NCBI GenBank assembly: GCA_947626725.1
Contig: CANQTI010000054.1
Location: 1-10,401 of the forward strand
Reading direction: 5' to 3'
DNA: 10,401 bases
Source: an uncultured Eisenbergiella sp.
Lineage (GTDB): Bacteria; Bacillota; Clostridia; Lachnospirales; Lachnospiraceae
The notes below the pieces were generated by a model that worked only from the letters and a program-made list of their open reading frames with translations, was not told where the DNA came from and did not search any database. The position numbers were made by a program, and so were the translations under genes. Below are positions 6,256 to 10,401 of this stretch, piece by piece. Each line of letters opens with the position of its first letter. Positions within the stretch are counted from its first letter, which is position 1.

Positions 6256-7040
6256 AGCTGCAGTTTTTGGTATCGGCGGTGAATCAGGATGTCAAAGAAC
6301 TGGCGAAGACAATGCGGCTTGCGGCGGACAGCATCATCGTCAATCAGTGCGAAAAAAATAGATTTGAAACCTTTGTCTGGGAAGGGCATTTGATGCAGTG
6401 CTGGAGCCTGGCCGAAAAAGGGGTGGGACTGTCGCGCAATACGGCGCTTATGCGGGCGGAAGCGGATATCTGTTTGTTCGCGGACGAAGATATCGTGTAC
6501 CGTCAGGGGGCTGCGGAAACGGTATTGCGGACATTTGCTCAGCATCCGGAGGCGGATATGCTGCTGTTCAACGTCCGGGTGCAGGAAGAGCGGCGGACCT
6601 ATTGGACGGAAAGCGCTCACCGGGTCCGTCTGTACAACTGCGGCCGGTATCCGGCGTACAGCATTGCTGTGCGTACTGCGAAGCTGCATGAAAAAAATGT
6701 GACATTTTCCCTGCTGTTCGGCGGCGGCGCAAAATATGCCAACGGAGAGGACAGCCTTTTCTTAAGTGACTGCATCCGCAGAGGCCTTAAGGTATATGCG
6801 GTTCCGGTGGAGATTGGGGAGGAGATCCCGAGACCTTCCACCTGGTTTCATGGTTATGATGAGAAATTTTTCCATGACAGAGGCGTGCTTTATCATGTGC
6901 TCTACGGCAGGCTTGCGCAGCTCGTGGGAATCCGGTTTCTTTTCAAAAACAGAGAAAAGATGTGCACGGGGCGGATCGGCTTCCGGGAAGCGCTGCGCCT
7001 GCTTTTTTCGGGGATCTTGGATGCGAAAAGGGGGCTGTAG
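6252..7040 (+). CDS. Glycosyltransferase, GT2-like (GT-A fold)
   Basis: The protein has 262 residues with no clear membrane helix. It starts with LQFLVSAVNQD (3-13), then SIIVNQCEK (27-35), GVGLSRNTALMRAEADICLFADED (57-80, where ADED fills the DxD position), MLLFNVRV (103-110) and FGGGAKYANGEDSLFLSDCIRRG (156-178), whose GED is the usual acidic site before the C-terminal helix. This pattern, NQ early, (S)RN-AL, DxD then a GED-F-x-x-D/C element, matches small glycosyltransferases common in Gram-positive EPS and capsule loci. The VDDGS motif of classic GT2 enzymes is absent, so the family label is softer than for its neighbours. The ATG overlaps the previous stop by 4 nt, implying translational coupling, and CGGAGGGA at 6237-6244 serves as its ribosome site. 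Donor and acceptor unknown. Confidence 0.82.
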   Translation: MKLQFLVSAVNQDVKELAKTMRLAADSIIVNQCEKNRFETFVWEGHLMQCWSLAEKGVGLSRNTALMRAEADICLFADEDIVYRQGAAETVLRTFAQHPEADMLLFNVRVQEERRTYWTESAHRVRLYNCGRYPAYSIAVRTAKLHEKNVTFSLLFGGGAKYANGEDSLFLSDCIRRGLKVYAVPVEIGEEIPRPSTWFHGYDEKFFHDRGVLYHVLYGRLAQLVGIRFLFKNREKMCTGRIGFREALRLLFSGILDAKRGL

Positions 7041-7043
7041 CGT

Positions 7044-8321
7044 ATGGTCTTTTACGGTCTGGTCGCAGCGTTGACGGTTGCGCTGGCTTATCTGATGTCT
7101 GCTGTCCCCAGAAAGTATGGAGCGGTCGGTCTGCGGGCAGACGAAGGCGTGCAGGTGCGGCAGGAGGAAGATGCTGTATTCCCTCATGCTCTGGCGGATA
7201 GGTCGGACGGAGGCGCACAGTCGGAGGACTTGCCGGCGCGGAGGACGGGAAGGCCTGTCGGCCGGAACGGATACGGTCAGCTGACCAGGCAGCGGGCCTT
7301 TAACTGTCTGTGCCTTTCGGGCATTTTTCTCACGCTTTCGATGGTGGCGGCACTTCGGGTGGAAGTAGGGAATGATTACGGAAAATATGTGGATATTTTC
7401 CATGAGATCTGGGCTGGCACCGATGCCTCCTATGTGGTGACAGAACCCGGCTTCAATTTTGTGGTCAGGGCTGTTTATACGCTGTCCGGTTATGAAAATT
7501 ACCTGTTGGTATTCGCGCTTTTCGGGATGGCCACGGTGTTCCTCTTTTTGCGGGCGATGTACGGGCAGAGCGAAAGCTTCGTCCTTTCTTTTTTCATGTT
7601 CATGACGCTGGGGCTGTATTTTCGGACTTTCACCACAGTGCGCTATTATTTTGTGCTGGCGCTGGTCATGTGCAGTCTGCGGCATGTGCTGCGGCGGGAA
7701 TACGGAAGGTTTGTGCTGACGGTTCTGTTTGCAGCGCTGTTCCATAAATCTGTGCTGGTGGTGATCCCGCTGTTCTGGCTGGCGAGACTTCGCTGGAACA
7801 GGCGGATTTGCGCGCTGATCGCGGCGCTGGCCGTTCTGGCGGTCGTTTTTCAAAAGCAGGTGATGTCACTGGCCCTGTTTCTCTATCCGACCTTCCGTGA
7901 GACGGTATATCTGTCTCAGGATGTGGGGATATGGGCCAATGCGTCAGGGATCCTGCGCTGTCTGGCCATGTTTTTGATGGCGTTTGTTTGCCGGGAAGGG
8001 CTTGAAAAAGAAGAGAACCGGTTTTACCTCAAGCTCAGTGTCATGGGCTTTCTGCTCTACACCTGCGGCTCTTTTCTGCCGCTGGTATCCCGACTGACTT
8101 ATTATGCGACTGCACCGCAGATTTTGCTGGCGCCCGGGCTGATTGTGTCGATGGAAAACGGACGGAGAAGAAAATTGGCGACGGCCGCCCTGATTTTGTT
8201 CTGCCTGCTTTATTTCGCCCAGTTTCTGCGCATGGCCTCCGGCAGCGGAATACAGATACTGCCTTATCGGTCTTGGATTTTTTATAAGTGGGAATGGATC
8301 AATGGTTCAGAATTCTTTTAG
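7044..8321 (+). CDS. EpsG-family polysaccharide polymerase (Wzy-like)
   Basis: This 425-residue polytopic membrane protein is expected to join lipid-linked repeat units on the outer face of the membrane. The EpsG-type signature is clear after TM2: ALRVEVGNDYGKYVDIF (103-119), with R105, D111 and Y115, then TEPGFNFV (133-140) and successive hydrophobic helices to near residue 410. SFVLSFFMFMTLGLYFRTFTTVRYY-like content (motif around 178-203, R and Y conserved) and FHKSVLVVIPLFW are also typical. TM1 (1-20) is separated from TM2 (about 86-104) by an unusually long polar linker of about 63 residues, rich in Arg, Gly, Asp and Glu. It begins 3 nt after the preceding stop with only a weak GGGGG-rich ribosome site (7030-7035 region). 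Its end overlaps the next gene by 20 nt. Confidence 0.87.
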   Translation: MVFYGLVAALTVALAYLMSAVPRKYGAVGLRADEGVQVRQEEDAVFPHALADRSDGGAQSEDLPARRTGRPVGRNGYGQLTRQRAFNCLCLSGIFLTLSMVAALRVEVGNDYGKYVDIFHEIWAGTDASYVVTEPGFNFVVRAVYTLSGYENYLLVFALFGMATVFLFLRAMYGQSESFVLSFFMFMTLGLYFRTFTTVRYYFVLALVMCSLRHVLRREYGRFVLTVLFAALFHKSVLVVIPLFWLARLRWNRRICALIAALAVLAVVFQKQVMSLALFLYPTFRETVYLSQDVGIWANASGILRCLAMFLMAFVCREGLEKEENRFYLKLSVMGFLLYTCGSFLPLVSRLTYYATAPQILLAPGLIVSMENGRRRKLATAALILFCLLYFAQFLRMASGSGIQILPYRSWIFYKWEWINGSEFF

Positions 8322-9156
8322 TATTGTGATTGTATGCCTCAATCCCGGGAAAAAACTGTTGTCTACTGTGGAAAGCGTATTGACGCAGCAGTACGGCAAT
8401 TATGAGATCATTGTCAAGGACGGAGGCTCTCAGGATGGATCTTTGGATTTGCTGCCTTCGGACAGCCGGATTCGGGTACTCACGGGGAAAGATGCCGGTA
8501 TTTACGATGCGATGAATCAAGCGCTTTCAGTTGTCAGCGGGCAGTATGTAATGTTTCTGAATTGCGGAGATGTACTGCATGATGTCCAAGTGCTGAACCG
8601 TATGGAAAAAGTGATCGAAAATAAAAAATGCAAAGATCCGGAAAAGGAAGGTCGTATTTATAAAGAACGGATGCGGATTTTCTATGGGAATCAATATAAT
8701 GTTCGGCAGAAATGTGTGGTTTATTCGGCCCCCGAAGTGAATGACTTTACCTGTTATCGGAATGTGCCCTGTCATCAGGTCTGTTTTTATGACGCCAGAC
8801 TGTTTTCAGAACGCGGATACGATACGCGGTATCGGGTGCGGGCGGATTATGAACATTTCCTGTATTGCATTTATGAGAAGATGGCGGAAGTGGTCTATAC
8901 GGAGCTGCTGGTGGCGGACTATGAGGGCGGCGGGTTTTCCGAAACGGCGGAAAACCGTCGGATTTCCGCACAGGAACACGGAGAGATTGCAAGACGGTAT
9001 CTGGGGTGGCGGAAGGTGCTGGGCTATCAGGCCGTAATGCTGCTGACGCTGGCACCGCTGCGCACGAAGATTGCGGAAAATGAACAGCTGTCAGGCATCT
9101 ATAACGGTCTGAAAGCCGGATTGTATCGGATGATGGGAAAGGGAGCGGGCCGGTAG
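8302..9156 (+). CDS. Glycosyltransferase family 2, WfgS/WcaE-like
   Basis: This 284-residue soluble enzyme has the signature of the WfgS-like GT2 subgroup: SIVIVCLN (7-14), VESVLTQQYGNYEIIVKDGGSQDGS (23-47), GKDAGIYDAMNQAL (62-75) and FLNCGD (85-90), where NxGD replaces the usual DxD. A lysine-rich insert (about 97-122) precedes FYGNQYN. PCHQVCFYDARLF and RADYEHFL follow, as in the family's acceptor half. The start at 8302 lies 20 nt inside the polymerase gene, preceded by GTGGGA at 8288-8293, so translation is probably coupled. The first half is clearly AT-richer than neighbouring genes (20 of 60 G/C at 8641-8700). It probably adds a sugar to the repeat unit; donor unknown. Confidence 0.9.
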   Translation: MVQNSFSIVIVCLNPGKKLLSTVESVLTQQYGNYEIIVKDGGSQDGSLDLLPSDSRIRVLTGKDAGIYDAMNQALSVVSGQYVMFLNCGDVLHDVQVLNRMEKVIENKKCKDPEKEGRIYKERMRIFYGNQYNVRQKCVVYSAPEVNDFTCYRNVPCHQVCFYDARLFSERGYDTRYRVRADYEHFLYCIYEKMAEVVYTELLVADYEGGGFSETAENRRISAQEHGEIARRYLGWRKVLGYQAVMLLTLAPLRTKIAENEQLSGIYNGLKAGLYRMMGKGAGR

Positions 9157-9165
9157 GTCTTCCGG

Positions 9166-9179
9166 CGGGGTGCGCCCCG
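9166..9179. other. Short GC hairpin between two glycosyltransferase genes
   Basis: CGGGG (9166-9170) and CCCCG (9175-9179) pair around the loop TGCG, in the 51-nt gap between the stop at 9156 and the start at 9208. There is no T-run after it, so it is not a standard intrinsic terminator. It may be a transcript-processing or stability element, or chance in GC-rich DNA. Confidence 0.35.
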
Positions 9180-9207
9180 TCGCGTAAACGCTCCGGAATG
9201 GGGATTT

Positions 9208-10401
9208 ATGCGAGTTCTTTGGGTCTGCAATATCATGCTGCCGGTCATCGCCCGGCAGCTTTCCACGGCATACAGCGTCCGGGAGGGATGGCTTTCAGGG
9301 CTTTTTCAGAGCCTGCTGGAGCAGGAGTCGGAGGAGCTGCAGCTGGGCGTCTGCTTTCCGGCGGAGGGGGCGCTTTCCGCACTGAACCGGAAGCTGCGGT
9401 TCGGCCCCCGCAGCCGGGAAGTGGCCTGTTATGGTTTTTCGGAGGATCTGGAGCGCCCGGAGCGGTACGATCCGTCTCTGGAGGCGCGGTTTTCGGAGAT
9501 CCTGACGGATTTCACACCGGATGCGGTGCATATTTTCGGAACGGAATTTCCCCATGGCTATGCCTGCGCCAAAGTCTTTGGAAGGCCGGAACGGACGCTG
9601 GTGGGGCTGCAGGGCATGATGGGAGCCATCGCCCGGGCATATATGGCGGATCTGCCCCCAGCGGTACAGCGCTCCAGGACGCTGCGGGATGTGCTGAAAA
9701 GGGACAGTCTGGCGCAGCAGCAGCAAAAATTCCAGGCCCGGGCCCGGCGGGAGGAAATGCTGCTGAAGCTGGCGGGACACGTCACGGGAAGGACGCCGTT
9801 CGACCGAAAGGAGGCGTCCGCGCTCTGTCCGCAGGCGGTCTATCATTTCATGAACGAGACGCTGCGGGACTGTTTTTATGAGGGCGATTGGGCCCTGGAT
9901 CACTGCAGACAGTACGAGATATTTGTGAGCCAGGCGGATTATCCGATCAAGGGCTTCCATTATCTTCTGCAGGCTATGCCCGGGATTTTGAAGGCGTTTC
10001 CGGAGACCACGGTGGCCGTGGCGGGAAACAGCGTGCTGGGAACGGGCGGTGTGAAGAGCCGTCTGAAGATCCCGGCCTACGGGAAGTATCTGCGCAGTCT
10101 GGCGGAGAAGAACGGCCTGATGGACAGGATCTGCGTGCTGGGAAGGCTGGACGCGGAGGGGATGAAGCGTGCCTATCTTTCCTGCCATGTGTTCCTCTGT
10201 CCCTCCGCCATGGAGAATTCTCCCAATTCCGTGGGAGAGGCGCAGCTGCTCGGCGTGCCGGTGGCGGCCAGCGATACCGGGGGGATTCCTGGCGTGGTGC
10301 GGCATGGGATCGGGGGACTGCTGTTTCAAAAAGGAGATCCCGAGGCGCTGGCAAAGGCGGTGATCCGGATCTTTTCCTCCGATGAGACGGCGCTGGAGCT
10401 G
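9208..10401 (+). CDS. Glycosyltransferase family 4 (GT-B fold), 3' end outside window
   Basis: Reading from ATG 9208 gives 398 uninterrupted codons to the right edge with no stop, so the gene is incomplete. The N-terminus MRVLWVCNIMLPVIARQL is typical of GT4 enzymes in Clostridia glycan loci. AVHIFGTEFPHGYA and LVGLQGMMG belong to the N-terminal Rossmann domain, and YEIFVSQADYPIKGFHYLLQAMP opens the C-terminal domain. The retaining-enzyme EX7E motif is intact: E336 and E344 in ENSPNSVGE, followed by AQLLGVPVAASDTGGIPGVV. Most GT4 members are 350-420 residues, so few residues are probably missing. A weak GGGGA (9200-9204) precedes the start. The coding DNA is markedly GC-rich (42 of 60 at 9781-9840). 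It is a likely late step of repeat-unit assembly; sugar unknown. Confidence 0.9.
   Translation, partial: MRVLWVCNIMLPVIARQLSTAYSVREGWLSGLFQSLLEQESEELQLGVCFPAEGALSALNRKLRFGPRSREVACYGFSEDLERPERYDPSLEARFSEILTDFTPDAVHIFGTEFPHGYACAKVFGRPERTLVGLQGMMGAIARAYMADLPPAVQRSRTLRDVLKRDSLAQQQQKFQARARREEMLLKLAGHVTGRTPFDRKEASALCPQAVYHFMNETLRDCFYEGDWALDHCRQYEIFVSQADYPIKGFHYLLQAMPGILKAFPETTVAVAGNSVLGTGGVKSRLKIPAYGKYLRSLAEKNGLMDRICVLGRLDAEGMKRAYLSCHVFLCPSAMENSPNSVGEAQLLGVPVAASDTGGIPGVVRHGIGGLLFQKGDPEALAKAVIRIFSSDETALEL

Noticed and set aside
9715..9726. CAG-type trinucleotide run
   Set aside because: It is only four glutamine codons (QQQQ) in a helical part of the GT4 protein, too short to be notable.
6762..10329. 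Long open frames on the - strand, such as 6762-7853 and 9295-10329
   Set aside because: They lie antisense to clearly recognisable genes and their translations have unnatural His/Arg/Pro/Gln-rich composition with no domain pattern.
9198..10385. Two open + strand frames (9198-9881 and 9888-10385) that could be read as separate proteins
   Set aside because: They are low-complexity Gly/Ala/Arg-rich shadows of the GT4 gene, whose frame from 9208 is open to the window edge and carries the EX7E motif.
1..10401. CRISPR array, tRNA/rRNA, insertion sequence or phage genes
   Set aside because: No spaced repeats, RNA gene signatures, transposase motifs or terminal inverted repeats were recognised; the window is filled by glycan genes on one strand.

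Overview
The window is a stretch of a cell-surface or exopolysaccharide biosynthesis locus, with every gene on the + strand. The organism is most likely a spore-forming Clostridia member, probably Lachnospiraceae. This rests on a free-standing Spo0A-type DNA-binding domain, an EpsG-type polymerase, Firmicutes-style ribosome binding sites and medium-high GC coding sequence. The exact taxon cannot be read from the window.

Layout: (1) 1-285 is the 3' end of a membrane protein gene entering from the left. (2) 435-1502 is a GDP-mannose pyrophosphorylase (manC type). (3) After a 138-nt gap holding an imperfect inverted repeat and an extended -10-like motif, 1641-2015 encodes a 124-residue protein that is essentially only the Spo0A C-terminal DNA-binding domain. 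(4) From 2065 to the right edge there is a tight run of assembly genes: a GtrB/CsbB-like polyprenyl-phosphate glycosyltransferase with two C-terminal membrane helices; a soluble GT2 enzyme; a WcaJ-type polyprenyl-phosphate sugar-1-phosphate transferase; a Wzz/YveK-like co-polymerase with an unusual C-terminal module; a second GT2-like enzyme; an EpsG-type polymerase; a third GT2 enzyme (WfgS-like); and a GT4 enzyme cut off by the right edge. Gaps in this run are 3-53 nt, with two overlaps (4 and 20 nt), so it reads as one transcription unit.

How the parts fit: the phosphotransferase (3809-5206) should load the first sugar-phosphate onto undecaprenyl phosphate, the soluble glycosyltransferases extend the repeat unit (GDP-mannose is one likely donor), the EpsG-like protein polymerises it, and the Wzz-like protein sets chain length. 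The GtrB-like enzyme probably makes a separate lipid-linked monosaccharide for side-chain decoration. No flippase and no complete BY-type tyrosine kinase are visible, so these would lie outside the window.

The two most noteworthy items are the receiver-less Spo0A DNA-binding domain set inside the locus, a candidate link between sporulation-type regulation and polysaccharide production, and the co-polymerase whose C-terminus looks like a BY-kinase domain with its nucleotide-binding core missing.
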